Numbered from the stretch's first letter, positions 16,720 to 28,064 are shown. The stretch is DNA of 64,000 nt from Curtobacterium sp. PhB115 (GCF_003752025.1 NZ_RJKR01000009.1:226560-290559); one strand, 5' to 3'. The notes: a model not told the origin generated them from the letters alone. Program-made: numbers and translations.

Positions 16720-18401
16720 TGCGCACCCGGATCCGCCACGTGCTGGCCGTCGCCGTCGCCGCCATGGGCCTCGTCGCCCTCACCGCCTGCGCCGCCATCC
16801 CCACCGACGGTCCCGTCCGGTCCGGTCAGGCCATCAAGGACGAGTCGGTCTCCGGCGTCGACTTCCGCCCGTACAAGCCGAACGTCGGTGCCGACCAGAC
16901 GGAGATCCTCCGCGGGTTCATCGCCGCCGCCACCGGCGCGCAGGACAACTACGCGATCGCCCGCGAGTTCCTCAGCGCCGACTTCTCGCAGCAGTGGAAC
17001 CCGCGGCAGAGCGTCACCATCCGCGACGGCAGCGGCACCGTCGAGCGCGCCGACGACCGTGAGCTCACCTACACGATGACCGCGAGCGCCACCGTCGACT
17101 CCGAGGGGGAGTACACGCAGGCCGTCCGGCCGACCTCGTCGACGCTGACCTTCCAGTTCGTGCAGGAGGACGGTGAGTGGCGCATCGCCTACGCGCCGGA
17201 CGGCATCATCCTGACGCCGGTGAGCTTCGAGTCGGTGTTCCAGCAGCACGCCCTGTACTTCTACGACCCGACGTACCGGTTCCTCGTGCCCGACGAGCGC
17301 TGGTTCCTGGCCCGCTCGTCGACGAGCACCCGGATCGCCAGCGCGCTGCTCGCCGGCCCCGCCGACTGGTTGAAGGGCGCCGTGGTGTCCTCGTTCCCCG
17401 AGGGCACGCAGCTCTCCCTGAACGCCGTGACGATCGACAGTGGCACCGCGCTCGTCGACCTGTCGAGCGGTGCCCTCCGCGCGAGCACCGTCGACAAGGT
17501 GCGGATGCGGGAGCAGCTCAGCAAGTCACTCGCATCGGTCGCCACGGTCTCGTCGGTCTCGATGACCATCGAGGGCGCGAGCCTGTCCGTGCCCGACTCC
17601 AGTGGCGCGAACGCGCAGGTCGACCCCGACATCGACCCCCGCCCACTCGTCGAGGAGGACGGCGTCGTCGGGTACGCCACGGCGGGGACCGGCAAGGTCG
17701 CGAAGCTGGGCAGCGGCGTCGGGGACACCGTCGCCGACCTCGACCCCACGTCGATCGCGCTCTCGGCGTCCGGCTCCACCGCGGCCGTCGGCAACCGGGA
17801 CGGCGCGATCGTCGTCCGCGGCGAGGACCACCTCCGCGTCGACGCCCGCGAGGACCTCGTCGCCCCCTCGATCGACGACCTCGGGTTCGTCTGGGTGGGG
17901 CAGTCGTCGGACACCAGGAAGATCACGGCCTACGGGCTCGGCGGCGATCCGCACCAGGTGGACACGTCACTGCCGCGCGGCGAGCTCGTGTCGTTCCAGG
18001 TCTCCCGCGACTCCACCAGGGCGCTCGCGCTCATCGACACCGCGGACGGCCCTGGCCTGTACGTGATGGCGATCATCCGCGGGTCAGACCGCTCGCCGAC
18101 GTCCTTCGGGGCGGCCGTGCGCGTGCAGGCCGCGACGGGCACCGCCGTCGGAGCCACCTGGGTGAACGACACCGACGTGGCCTCCGTCGGGCAGACGACG
18201 AACGGACCGAACATCGTCCGGACCACGATCGGTGGGCAGTCGACCACGCTGCCGAAGCCCGATGGTCGGGCGACGGCGATCAGCGGCGGGAGCGGGGGAG
18301 CGATGCTCCTCCGGATGTCCGACGGGCAGGTGCTGCAGTCCACCGGTGGGGGTTGGGACACGACCGGCGTCACGGCACGGGTGCTCGGCACGCAGCGCTG
18401 A
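16719..18401 (+). CDS. lpqB: LpqB lipoprotein, MtrB-associated
   Basis: A 560-residue lipoprotein with a lipobox ending in LTAC (C24). Domains in order are an N-terminal region, a GerMN domain (about residues 190-310, around TRIASALLAGPADWLKG) and a C-terminal beta-propeller-like region. LpqB modulates MtrB signalling at the membrane in mycobacteria. The start codon overlaps the mtrB stop by one base, so it is co-translated. It is the last gene of the mtr operon; a repeat-rich stretch follows. Confidence 0.95.
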   Translation: MRTRIRHVLAVAVAAMGLVALTACAAIPTDGPVRSGQAIKDESVSGVDFRPYKPNVGADQTEILRGFIAAATGAQDNYAIAREFLSADFSQQWNPRQSVTIRDGSGTVERADDRELTYTMTASATVDSEGEYTQAVRPTSSTLTFQFVQEDGEWRIAYAPDGIILTPVSFESVFQQHALYFYDPTYRFLVPDERWFLARSSTSTRIASALLAGPADWLKGAVVSSFPEGTQLSLNAVTIDSGTALVDLSSGALRASTVDKVRMREQLSKSLASVATVSSVSMTIEGASLSVPDSSGANAQVDPDIDPRPLVEEDGVVGYATAGTGKVAKLGSGVGDTVADLDPTSIALSASGSTAAVGNRDGAIVVRGEDHLRVDAREDLVAPSIDDLGFVWVGQSSDTRKITAYGLGGDPHQVDTSLPRGELVSFQVSRDSTRALALIDTADGPGLYVMAIIRGSDRSPTSFGAAVRVQAATGTAVGATWVNDTDVASVGQTTNGPNIVRTTIGGQSTTLPKPDGRATAISGGSGGAMLLRMSDGQVLQSTGGGWDTTGVTARVLGTQR

Positions 18402-18413
18402 CGGGTCGCGTGC

Positions 18414-18508
18414 GCGGGCGTGCGGGCGGTCGCGGGCGTGCGGGCGGTCGCGTGCGTGCGTGACCGCCGCGTGCGTGCGTGGCCGCCGCGTGCGTGCGCG
18501 GCCGGCGG
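18414..18508. repeat. GC-rich tandem repeats between lpqB and comF
   Basis: Two perfect 18-bp copies of GCGGGCGTGCGGGCGGTC (18414-18431, 18432-18449) are followed by three 19-bp copies of GTGCGTGCGTGACCGCCGC or variants (18452-18508). GGCGGTC in the first set is complementary to GACCGCC in the second, so the block can fold and could end lpqB transcription. Confidence 0.75.
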
Positions 18509-18600
18509 TCCTTCCTCCACAGGCGCCCCGGTCTGGAGGCCCGTCCACCGTCCGCCGAGCCGGTCCACGCCCGGCACCGGGTCACGACCACACTCGTGCC

Positions 18601-19263
18601 GTGCCTCCCGCAGACCACCAGACACCGTGGCGTGACGCCGTCCTCGCCGTGCTCGGACTGTTCCTGCCCGTGGCCTGCCTGGGCTGCGGCGCCGCCGACC
18701 GTGCGCTCTGCCCGACCTGTCGTGCGGACCTCGTCGGACGGCCCGGCCGGGTGCGGCTCGTCGCCGGGGTGCGGCTCGACGCCGCGTGGGAGTACGAGGG
18801 CCTCGTCCGCACCCTGCTGCTCGAGCTGAAGCTGCGCGGGCGCGTCGACGTCGCCCGTCCACTCGGCCTGCGGTTCGGAGCCCTCGTGCGGCAGGCGCTC
18901 GCCGGAGCCCCGCCCGGCACGGTCCTGCGCAGGATCCCGCCGTCCCGGTCGGGCGCTCGGCGGCGGGGGTTCGATCCGGTGGTGCTGCTCCTGGCGCGCG
19001 GCGGGGTCCGTCGTCCCCAGCGGCTGGTCCGGGTCCGTGCCGGTCCCACTGCCGGCGGCCCCGGCCAGAAGGAGCGCACCGCCCTCGAGCGGGTCGCCGC
19101 GACGGTCGGCACGCTCCGTGCCGTGGGCGTGGACGGCCGCGACGTCGTGCTCGTCGACGACGTGGTGACCACCGGCGTCACGATGGCCGAGGGGGTTCGG
19201 GCCGTGCGGGCGGCGGGCGGACGGGTGGTGCGGTGCGTCGCTGTGGCGAGTGTGGAGGAATGA
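18601..19263 (+). CDS. ComF family phosphoribosyltransferase-like protein
   Basis: A 220-residue cytosolic protein. The N-terminus has the ComF zinc-type pair CLGCG and CPTC, then the phosphoribosyltransferase fold with RIPPSRSGARRRGFDPV and the PRPP loop DVVLVDDVVTTGVT. ComF serves DNA uptake in competent bacteria; in actinobacteria its role is unclear (M. tuberculosis Rv3242c is the equivalent, also after lpqB). The start is taken as the GTG at 18601; the frame is open further upstream through repeats and gives no sensible protein there. Confidence 0.88.
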   Translation: MPPADHQTPWRDAVLAVLGLFLPVACLGCGAADRALCPTCRADLVGRPGRVRLVAGVRLDAAWEYEGLVRTLLLELKLRGRVDVARPLGLRFGALVRQALAGAPPGTVLRRIPPSRSGARRRGFDPVVLLLARGGVRRPQRLVRVRAGPTAGGPGQKERTALERVAATVGTLRAVGVDGRDVVLVDDVVTTGVTMAEGVRAVRAAGGRVVRCVAVASVEE

Positions 19264-19471
19264 CGTGCCGCAGGCCGGTCGCGTCGACACGGTCGACGCC
19301 CGTGGCGGCCCCGCCTCGGTGAACACCCGGTGGCCACTGTGCGTCCGGTGAGTGTCCGGCGGACTCGCCGACGCACTGTGACGCCGGGTCGGCAGCGGGT
19401 CTAGCCTCGCGGCAAGGCGTTCGGGTTCGCCGGATGGAGGCGACGCGCTGAGTCTGGATGGGAGCCGCCAC

Positions 19472-20173
19472 ATGGACGTGACGATCACGGGCCGGAACGT
19501 CGGAGTAACCGACCGATTCCGCACCTACGTCGAACAGAAGTCCGAGAAGATCGACGTGCTCGCCGACCGTGCCCTCGCTTTCGAGGTGCGCATCAGCCGC
19601 CACCACGAGAAGTCGGGCGGCAGCCAGGGCGAGGACCGCATCGAGCTCACGCTGATCGGTCCTGGGCCCCTCGTGCGGGCAGAGTCCGCGGCCTCCGACA
19701 AGTACGCCGCCTTCGACCTCGCCTTCGCCCGCATCATGGAACGACTCCGCCGTGCACGCGATCGACGCAAGGTGCACCGCGGCCGCCACCGCCCCACATC
19801 GGTGGCCGAGGTCGCCGGCAGCGGCTTCGACGGCTTGGGGGTCGTCCCCGCAGACGGCCGCCTCATCGAGGACGTCGCCACCGGAGCCGTCTCCGTCGTC
19901 GACGAGCAGGGCACGGACGAGGACGACGGCGAGGTCTACAGCCCCGTCGTGATCCGCCACAAGGTGTTCGAGGCCGCCCCGATGACGGTCGACGACGCCC
20001 TGTACTACATGGAGCTCGTCGGGCACGACTTCTACCTGTTCGTGGACGCCGAGACCCATCGTCCGAGCGTCGTCTACCGCCGCAAGGGCTGGGACTACGG
20101 CGTCATCGGCATCGACGACGCGACCGGGTCCGGGTCGACGGCGGACGCCGAGCCCGCGGTCGCGATCGCCTAG
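19472..20173 (+). CDS. hpf: Ribosome hibernation-promoting factor, long form
   Basis: A 233-residue protein of the long HPF type. Residues 1-105 form the ribosome-binding domain (MDVTITGRNVGVTDRFRTYV, then ADKYAAFDLAFA-like helix). After an acidic linker, the C-terminal dimerisation domain runs from about residue 155 (VIRHKVFEAAPMTVDDALYY) with the conserved GHDFYLFVD and YRRKGWDYGVIG strands. It inactivates 70S ribosomes by 100S dimer formation in stationary phase. GGGAG precedes the ATG. It lies between comF and secA, as in other actinobacteria. Confidence 0.95.
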   Translation: MDVTITGRNVGVTDRFRTYVEQKSEKIDVLADRALAFEVRISRHHEKSGGSQGEDRIELTLIGPGPLVRAESAASDKYAAFDLAFARIMERLRRARDRRKVHRGRHRPTSVAEVAGSGFDGLGVVPADGRLIEDVATGAVSVVDEQGTDEDDGEVYSPVVIRHKVFEAAPMTVDDALYYMELVGHDFYLFVDAETHRPSVVYRRKGWDYGVIGIDDATGSGSTADAEPAVAIA

Positions 20174-20199
20174 CGGTCACCACCGAACCCTCCCGCACC

Positions 20200-20231
20200 G
20201 TGTGCGCGGCCCGTTCGCGGGTCGCGCACAC
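20200..20231 (+). terminator. Hairpin downstream of hpf
   Basis: GTGTGCGCG (20200-20208) pairs with CGCGCACAC (20223-20231), and CCCG/CGGG pair inside it. There is no T tract, as is usual for terminators in this GC range. Confidence 0.6.
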
Positions 20232-20326
20232 CCGCGTCGCTCACAGCGCAGGGCTGTTGCGGGTTGCTAGCATGACTGGTCGATCGGGCGTGCAGGTCGC
20301 GCCCGACGACCTCGTAAGGAGCTCAC

Positions 20327-23110
<2,784 letters not shown>

Positions 23111-23131
23111 CGCCCTGCGCGCGAGCGCATC

Positions 23132-23182
23132 GTGAGCAGAAATGGTCGGGTCCCACGTCGGGACCCGACCATTTCTGCTCAC
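23132..23182 (+). terminator. Perfect 23-bp hairpin after secA
   Basis: Two 23-nt arms (23132-23154 and 23160-23182) pair without mismatch around a 5-nt loop. The arms begin GTGAGCAGAAATGGTCGGG. The position, 21 nt past the secA stop, fits a terminator. Confidence 0.85.
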
Positions 23183-23245
23183 CAAGCGCACCCAACGCAC
23201 CAAGCGCACCAAGCGTGCCCAACGCACCCAACGCACCCGACGCAC
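23183..23245. repeat. Seven tandem 9-bp units
   Basis: Units alternate between CAAGCGCAC and CCAACGCAC (positions 23183, 23192, 23201, 23210, 23219, 23228, 23237), with one CAAGCGTGC and one CCGACGCAC variant. They sit exactly between two perfect hairpins in a convergent intergenic region. Confidence 0.85.
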
Positions 23246-23252
23246 GGCGGTG

Positions 23253-23296
23253 CGGACTGGAGGCGCGGTGCCAGCTGGCACCGCGCCTCCAGTCCG
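23253..23296. terminator. Perfect 22-bp palindrome, GGAGGC family
   Basis: Two 22-nt arms with no spacer (23253-23274 and 23275-23296), with core CTGGAGGCGCGGTGCCAG. It is 12 bp from the stop of the Rv3235-like gene on the minus strand and probably terminates it. It belongs to a dispersed palindrome family in this window. Confidence 0.8.
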
Positions 23297-23307
23297 TCTC
23301 CTCGCGC

Positions 23308-23748
23308 CTACAGGACGCCGATCGCCGTCGCGCGCCACCGGCCCTGCCGGTCCTCGAGACGGATCGCGACCGCACGCGCGTGACTGCGGGTGTGGACGAC
23401 GACCGTCGCCTCGGCGACGCCGTCGGCCGGCCGACAGACGAGGACGCTGCCGACCCGCAGCACCGGCCGTGCGCGGGACCGCCGCCCCACGGAGCGGGCG
23501 TGCGCCGCGACCGCCGAGCGCTGCTGCAGGTGCCGCTGCACGTCGTCGGTGATCCACCGTGCGATGCTGTCGACCTCGCGCGCCCCGCTGAGGATCTCGG
23601 CGACGCAGAGGCCGAGCGCCCGTGCGGTGTCCGCGGGGTCGGGTGGTCCGGTCGCCGTCTCCGTGATCGGGATCGGGTCGACGGGTGCGAGCACCGGTCT
23701 CCCCGGACTCGTCGCCACCACATCGATCAGCCGTGCCTGCTCCGCCAC
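23308..23748 (-). CDS. Rv3235 family protein
   Basis: A 146-residue soluble protein with a disordered ~40-residue N-terminus and a compact alpha/beta domain (TARALGLCVAEILSGAREVD, then RPADGVAEATVVV and a final WRATAIGVL strand). It matches the Rv3235 family, which lies between secA and later genes in many actinobacteria. The function is unknown. The start is GTG 23748 with GGAAGGGG upstream. It is divergent from pdtaS. Confidence 0.8.
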   Translation of the reverse strand: MAEQARLIDVVATSPGRPVLAPVDPIPITETATGPPDPADTARALGLCVAEILSGAREVDSIARWITDDVQRHLQQRSAVAAHARSVGRRSRARPVLRVGSVLVCRPADGVAEATVVVHTRSHARAVAIRLEDRQGRWRATAIGVL

Positions 23749-23856
23749 CCCTGCCCCTTCCGTTGCTGTGGTGAGCGTATGGGGAGTGCGACATGCAACA
23801 TACGAAACTGCTCAGGTGTGTGGACAGGCGGGAGTTCTCCACAAGTCGGCCGCACC

Positions 23857-23862
23857 TAGACT
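23857..23862 (+). promoter_or_regulatory. -10 box for leaderless pdtaS
   Basis: TAGACT is followed by 6 nt and the GTG at 23869. No Shine-Dalgarno can fit, so the mRNA is probably leaderless. The -35 region shows no clear match. Confidence 0.65.
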
Positions 23863-23868
23863 GATCGG

Positions 23869-25368
23869 GTGTCGACCCTCAGTGACCTCGTCCTCGCACA
23901 AGGCCGTTCCTCGGAAGCAGACGTGGAGTGGCTCCACCTGCTGGTGGGGGACTGGCAGCTCCTGGCCGACCTGTCCTTCGCGGACATGGTCCTCTGGGTG
24001 CCGACGGCCGAGGACGGCTCGTTCGTCGCCGTCGCGCACGCCCGCCCGAGCTCCGCGGCGACGCTGTTCTACCGCGACATCGTCGGGCAGGAGATCCGCG
24101 AGGAGTGGCGCGGCCAGGTGACGGAGAGCTTCGCCGGCTCGAGGGTCGTCGACTCCGCGGAGCCGGACTGGTACGAGGACACCCCCACCCGCGTCCGCGC
24201 CATCCCGGTGCTCCGACGACTGAGCGCGAAGAGCGCCGAGACCACCGACCGGCCGATCGCCGTCGTCACCCGGCACTCGAACCAGGACGAGATGCGGACC
24301 CCGAGCCGCCAGGAGCTCAACTTCACCGCGAGCGCGAACGACCTGTTCGGGATGATCGCGACGGGTGACTTCCCGGACCTCGGCGCACCGGCGGGCCCCC
24401 GTCGCGGAGCGCCCCGAGCCAGCGACGGCCTGCTGCGGCTCGACACCGCCGGCATCGTCACCTTTGCCAGCCCGAACGGCCTGAGTGCGTTCAACCGGAT
24501 GGGCTTCGAGGGTGAGCTCGAGCGCAAGTCACTGGCCGAGGTCACCACCGAGCTCATCGGCGCCCAGCTCGACGTCGACGAGTCCCTGCCCCTCGTGGTC
24601 ACCGGCCGTGCCCCGTGGCGCGCCGACGTGGAGTCGAAGGGCGTCACGGTGTCCCTGCGCTCGATCCCGCTCCGCGACCACGGTGAGCGGATCGGAGCCA
24701 TCGTGCTCTGCCGCGACGTCTCCGAGCTCCGGCACCAGGAGCGCGAGCTCATCACCAAGGACGCGACGATCCGCGAGATCCACCACCGCGTGAAGAACAA
24801 CCTGCAGACGGTGGCGTCACTGCTCCGGATCCAGGCGCGTCGCACGCACTCCGACGAGGCACGCACGTCGCTGCAGAACGCCATGCGCCGCGTCGCCGCC
24901 ATCGCCGTCGTGCACGACACCCTGTCGAGCGGCCTCAGTCAGACGGTCGACTTCGACGACGTGTTCGACTCCGTGCTCAAGCTCGTGACCGAGGTCGCCG
25001 CGTCGCACAACACCACGGTGCACCCGAAGAAGACCGGCGAGTTCGGGGTGCTGCCCTCCGAGGCTGCGACGCCGCTCGCCCTCGGCCTCACGGAGCTCGT
25101 GACGAACGCCGTCGAGCACGGGCTGGACGGCCGCGACGGTGAGGTCGAGATCGTCGCCCGCCGGTTCGACGACCACCTGGAGATCGAGGTCCGGGACAAC
25201 GGCGTCGGGCTGCCGGAGGGCAAGGTCGGATCGGGTCTCGGCACCCAGATCGTCCGCACGCTCATCCAGGGGGAGCTCGGCGGCACGATCGACTGGCACA
25301 CCCTGACCGGCAGCGGCACCGAGGTGACGATCACCATCCCGTTCCGCTGGCTGACCGCTCCCGCCTGA
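23869..25368 (+). CDS. pdtaS: PdtaS-type cytosolic sensor histidine kinase
   Basis: A 499-residue soluble kinase. An N-terminal GAF-like domain (about 1-150) is followed by a PAS domain (about 185-290), the HisKA_2 dimerisation helix EIHHRVKNNLQTV with phospho-acceptor H305, and a HATPase domain (LTELVTNAVEHGL, VRDNGVGLPEG). There are no membrane segments. M. tuberculosis PdtaS (Rv3220c) has the same layout and signals to the RNA-binding antiterminator PdtaR, which is not in this window. As in mycobacteria it lies beside whiB1. The GTG start is fixed by the leaderless promoter. Confidence 0.93.
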   Translation: MSTLSDLVLAQGRSSEADVEWLHLLVGDWQLLADLSFADMVLWVPTAEDGSFVAVAHARPSSAATLFYRDIVGQEIREEWRGQVTESFAGSRVVDSAEPDWYEDTPTRVRAIPVLRRLSAKSAETTDRPIAVVTRHSNQDEMRTPSRQELNFTASANDLFGMIATGDFPDLGAPAGPRRGAPRASDGLLRLDTAGIVTFASPNGLSAFNRMGFEGELERKSLAEVTTELIGAQLDVDESLPLVVTGRAPWRADVESKGVTVSLRSIPLRDHGERIGAIVLCRDVSELRHQERELITKDATIREIHHRVKNNLQTVASLLRIQARRTHSDEARTSLQNAMRRVAAIAVVHDTLSSGLSQTVDFDDVFDSVLKLVTEVAASHNTTVHPKKTGEFGVLPSEAATPLALGLTELVTNAVEHGLDGRDGEVEIVARRFDDHLEIEVRDNGVGLPEGKVGSGLGTQIVRTLIQGELGGTIDWHTLTGSGTEVTITIPFRWLTAPA

Positions 25369-25427
25369 CGTCCGGCCGGGTTGCGCCGTGCCCGCGGGAG
25401 TTGCGCGTCGGGTTCGCGCCCGCTCAC

Positions 25428-25463
25428 GGGCATTGCGCCCCGGCTCTTCGGGGCGCAATGCCC
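25428..25463 (+). terminator. Perfect 14-bp hairpin after pdtaS
   Basis: GGGCATTGCGCCCC (25428-25441) pairs with GGGGCGCAATGCCC (25450-25463) around an 8-nt loop. It is 59 nt past the pdtaS stop. Confidence 0.8.
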
Positions 25464-25529
25464 CTGCGGGGGCGCGCACGGGCGCCCCGCCCCGCGGCCC
25501 CGCCCCGCGGCCCTGCCCGCGCGCACGAC

Positions 25530-25563
25530 GACGCCCGCCGTCCCCGAGGGGACGACGGGCGTC
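25530..25563 (-). terminator. Hairpin after whiB1
   Basis: Sixteen-nt arms (25530-25545, 25548-25563) pair with one mismatch around a 2-nt turn. It lies 18 nt past the whiB stop on the minus strand. Confidence 0.75.
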
Positions 25564-25581
25564 GGTGTCGGACGGCTCCGG

Positions 25582-25830
25582 TCAGGAAGCCCGGCGGGCA
25601 CGCGCGGCGCGACGCTTCAGCGCACGACGCTCGTCCTCGCTCAGGCCACCCCAGACTCCGGAGTCCTGGTTGTTCTCGAGCGCGTACTGCAGGCACATCT
25701 CGGTGACCGTGCAGCGAGCACAGACCGACTTGGCCTTCTCGATCTGGTCGACGGCGGGCCCGGTGTTCCCGACGGGGAAGAAGAGCTCGGGGTCCGCGGT
25801 GAGGCAGGCAGCCTTGTCACGCCAGTCCAT
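25582..25830 (-). CDS. whiB1: WhiB1-like iron-sulfur transcription regulator
   Basis: An 82-residue Wbl protein. The four cluster ligands C9, C37, C40 and C46 match M. tuberculosis WhiB1 exactly in number and spacing, followed by the GVWGGLSEDERRALKRR turn and basic helix. WhiB1 binds a [4Fe-4S] cluster that reacts with nitric oxide and contacts the primary sigma factor. The ATG at 25830 has AAGGAG upstream; longer open sequence to 26064 has no homology. It neighbours pdtaS in convergent orientation, as in mycobacteria. The 263 nt between this gene and 26094 hold the two promoters and nothing else I recognise. Confidence 0.93.
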   Translation of the reverse strand: MDWRDKAACLTADPELFFPVGNTGPAVDQIEKAKSVCARCTVTEMCLQYALENNQDSGVWGGLSEDERRALKRRAARARRAS

Positions 25831-26093
25831 GTGTGGTGCTCCTTGATGTCGATGCTCGAACGGCAGGCCGGGGCCGCGGTTCAGGGGATCGGAACGCTGA
25901 CCATGCATGCGGCATGGAGGGGACAACTGTGGGGAGGAGTCCGCTGAGATAGCGAGTCTGACGCCCGCGTGACGCTCGGGGGAGGAGCGACGAACCACGG
26001 GAGACGCACACCACATCGTGCCGTCCAAACGACCTCCAATATCGTTCCATACTGGTAGGGGCAAATCAAGGGTTTCAATGCTGGAGGATCACT

Positions 26094-26516
26094 GTGCGAG
26101 ATGACACCCCGACGGAGATCGACCCTCCCGAGCGACGGTCACCGGCGCTCGTCGGACTGCTGGTCGTGGTCGGACTCGAGTTCGCCGCCCTGGTCGTCGT
26201 GACGGTGGTGCTGATCGTCGAGGTCATCGTCGCACCGGCCACGAGCATCGCGTCCGGGATCGCCCTGACGGTCCTCGCGGCCATCGCCGCCCTCTGGCTC
26301 GGCGCGCTGCTGAACGGCCTGTGGAAGGGCCGCTCCTGGGTGCGTTCCGGGATCATCGTCTGGCAGGTGCTGCAGGGAGCGATCGCGATCGGTGCGTTCC
26401 AGGGCGTCTTCCGCGTGCCCGCCGTCGGGTGGGTCCTGCTCATCCCGGCGCTGCTCGGCATCACGCTGGTGCTGACGAAGTCCGTGACGGCCGCGCTCGC
26501 GCGTCCGGCCGAGTAG
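26094..26516 (+). CDS. Hypothetical four-helix membrane protein
   Basis: A 140-residue protein I do not recognise. A short charged N-terminus (MRDDTPTEIDPPERR) precedes four hydrophobic segments at about residues 19-43, 50-72, 85-105 and 107-127. The start is GTG 26094 with GGAGGATC upstream. It stands alone, followed by a perfect long palindrome. Small integral membrane proteins of this shape are common in Microbacteriaceae without assigned role. Confidence 0.75.
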   Translation: MRDDTPTEIDPPERRSPALVGLLVVVGLEFAALVVVTVVLIVEVIVAPATSIASGIALTVLAAIAALWLGALLNGLWKGRSWVRSGIIVWQVLQGAIAIGAFQGVFRVPAVGWVLLIPALLGITLVLTKSVTAALARPAE

Positions 26517-26530
26517 ACGGTCTGGTCCGA

Positions 26531-26585
26531 ACGCACTGGAGGCCCGGTGCCGGTTCTCGGAACCGGCACCGGGCCTCCAGTGCGT
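26531..26585. terminator. Perfect 25-bp hairpin, GGAGGC family
   Basis: Arms 26531-26555 and 26561-26585 pair without mismatch around CTCGG. The core is CTGGAGGCCCGGTGCCGG. It separates two convergent genes (26094 forward, bcp reverse) and can terminate both. Confidence 0.9.
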
Positions 26586-26594
26586 GGCCGGTCC

Positions 26595-27065
26595 TCAGAC
26601 CAGGCCCAGCTTCTTCCGCAGGCTCGCGACGTGCCCCGTTGCCTTGACGTTGTACAGCGGGAGCTGCACGACGCCGTCCTCGTCGACGACGATCGTCGAG
26701 CGGATCGTGCCGGTGACGATCTTGCCGTAGTTGTTCTTCTCGCCCCACGCGGCGTACGCCTTGTGCACCGTCAGGTCCGGGTCGCTCAGCAGCGGGAACG
26801 TGAGGGCCTGCTCGTGCTGGAACGTCTTGAGCTTCGCGGGCTCGTCCTTCGAGACGCCGAGCACCTCGTACCCGGCGGCCTGCAGCGAGGACATGTTGTC
26901 GCGGAAGTCGCAGGCCTCCGTGGTGCACCCGGGGGTCGAGGCCGCCGGGTAGAAGTACACGATGACCTTCCGGCCGCGCAGGCTCGACAGGGTGTGCTCG
27001 ACGCCGTCCTGGTCCGGCAGCGTGAAGTCGGGGGCGGTGTCGCCGGCGGCGAGGCGGTCGGTCAT
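26595..27065 (-). CDS. bcp: Thiol peroxidase of the Bcp/PrxQ family
   Basis: A 156-residue thioredoxin-dependent peroxiredoxin that reduces peroxides. The peroxidatic C47 and resolving C52 lie in STPGCTTEAC, the C-x4-C arrangement of Bcp. The start of the fold (APDFTLPDQDG) and the later TIRSTIVVDEDG strand are also typical. ATG 27065 with AGGAG upstream is preferred over an upstream in-frame ATG at 27119, which has no homology. The gene is divergent from tRNA-Lys, so the two promoters share about 90 bp. Confidence 0.95.
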   Translation of the reverse strand: MTDRLAAGDTAPDFTLPDQDGVEHTLSSLRGRKVIVYFYPAASTPGCTTEACDFRDNMSSLQAAGYEVLGVSKDEPAKLKTFQHEQALTFPLLSDPDLTVHKAYAAWGEKNNYGKIVTGTIRSTIVVDEDGVVQLPLYNVKATGHVASLRKKLGLV

Positions 27066-27159
27066 GGTGCTCCTGTTCGCGTTCGTGCCCACGAGTGGTC
27101 GTGAGCACGCAGAACCCATGCTATTGTTGATTCCCGTTGCGGCACGGAAGCCGGAACAT

Positions 27160-27235
<76 letters not shown>

Positions 27236-27239
27236 GAAT

Positions 27240-27276
27240 CACGAAGGCCCCGACTCATCGAGTCGGGGCCTTCGTG
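27240..27276 (+). terminator. Perfect 17-bp hairpin after tRNA-Lys
   Basis: CACGAAGGCCCCGACTC (27240-27256) pairs with its complement (27260-27276) around ATC. It begins 5 nt after the tRNA and is the clear terminator. Confidence 0.9.
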
Positions 27277-27338
27277 CGTTCCGGGCTCGATCACGCGTCC
27301 ACGGCGAGACACGCCCGAGGTGCTCCGGACGGACGAAA

Positions 27339-27989
27339 TCAGTCGGCGGTCACGTCGACGACGTGTTCCTCGCCGATCACGGGTTCGAGGGCCCCGGCGG
27401 ACGCCGCCGCGAGGTCGGCCGTCAGCACGTCGAGCGCTGCTCGGGGGACCCGGACCTCGAAGGTGGCGACGCGGCCGTACGTCGTCGGGCCGAGGGTCGC
27501 GTGGTGGTTCCGGACCCAGTCGCGCAGGACGTTGTCGATGCGGCCGGCCTCCGCGTGGTCGACGTCGAACCGCACGTCGGTGAGTGCCTCGCGGCGGACG
27601 AGCCGGGCGGCGTCGAGCGCTTCGGAGACCGACGTCGAGTACGCCCGCACGAGTCCGCCGGCGCCGAGCTTGACCCCGCCGAAGTAGCGCGTGACGACGG
27701 CGACGAGGTCGGTCAGGTCGCGGCGGCGCAGGACCTCGAGCATCGGGACGCCCGCCGTGCCCGACGGTTCGCCGTCGTCGGAGGACCGCGCTTGGTCGCC
27801 GAGCACCCCGGTCACCATCGCCGTGCAGTTGTGCCGGGCGTCCCAGCGGCGACGACGGACGTCCGCGATCACCGCGTCGGCCTCGTCGACGCCGGCGACC
27901 GGCGCGAGGGTGGTGATGAACCGCGACTTCGTGATGACGATCTCGTGCTCGACGGCCGCGGCGATCGTCGACGGGAAGCGGCGGACCAT
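27339..27989 (-). CDS. YigZ/IMPACT family protein
   Basis: A 216-residue cytosolic protein. The N-terminal UPF0029 (IMPACT) domain shows HEIVITKSRFI, HNCTAMV, DDGEPSGTAG and VVTRYFGGVKLGAGGLVRAY; a DUF1949 C-terminal domain follows from about residue 140. Family members resemble translation-factor-like folds and have been linked to stress translation control, without a firm biochemical role. The ATG is fixed by TAGCCT followed by 6 nt, a leaderless arrangement. Confidence 0.93.
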   Translation of the reverse strand: MVRRFPSTIAAAVEHEIVITKSRFITTLAPVAGVDEADAVIADVRRRRWDARHNCTAMVTGVLGDQARSSDDGEPSGTAGVPMLEVLRRRDLTDLVAVVTRYFGGVKLGAGGLVRAYSTSVSEALDAARLVRREALTDVRFDVDHAEAGRIDNVLRDWVRNHHATLGPTTYGRVATFEVRVPRAALDVLTADLAAASAGALEPVIGEEHVVDVTAD

Positions 27990-27995
27990 GTCCCG

Positions 27996-28001
27996 AGGCT
28001 A
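27996..28001 (-). promoter_or_regulatory. -10 box for leaderless yigZ
   Basis: On the minus strand TAGCCT, then 6 nt, then ATG at 27989. It lies 26 nt from the divergent TAGCAT box (28027-28032) of the next operon. Confidence 0.6.
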
Positions 28002-28064
28002 CCGGCGCGGATCGGGCGTCCCGCGCTAGCATGTCGTGCACGCACGGCTGGGGAGGAGTCCGAC

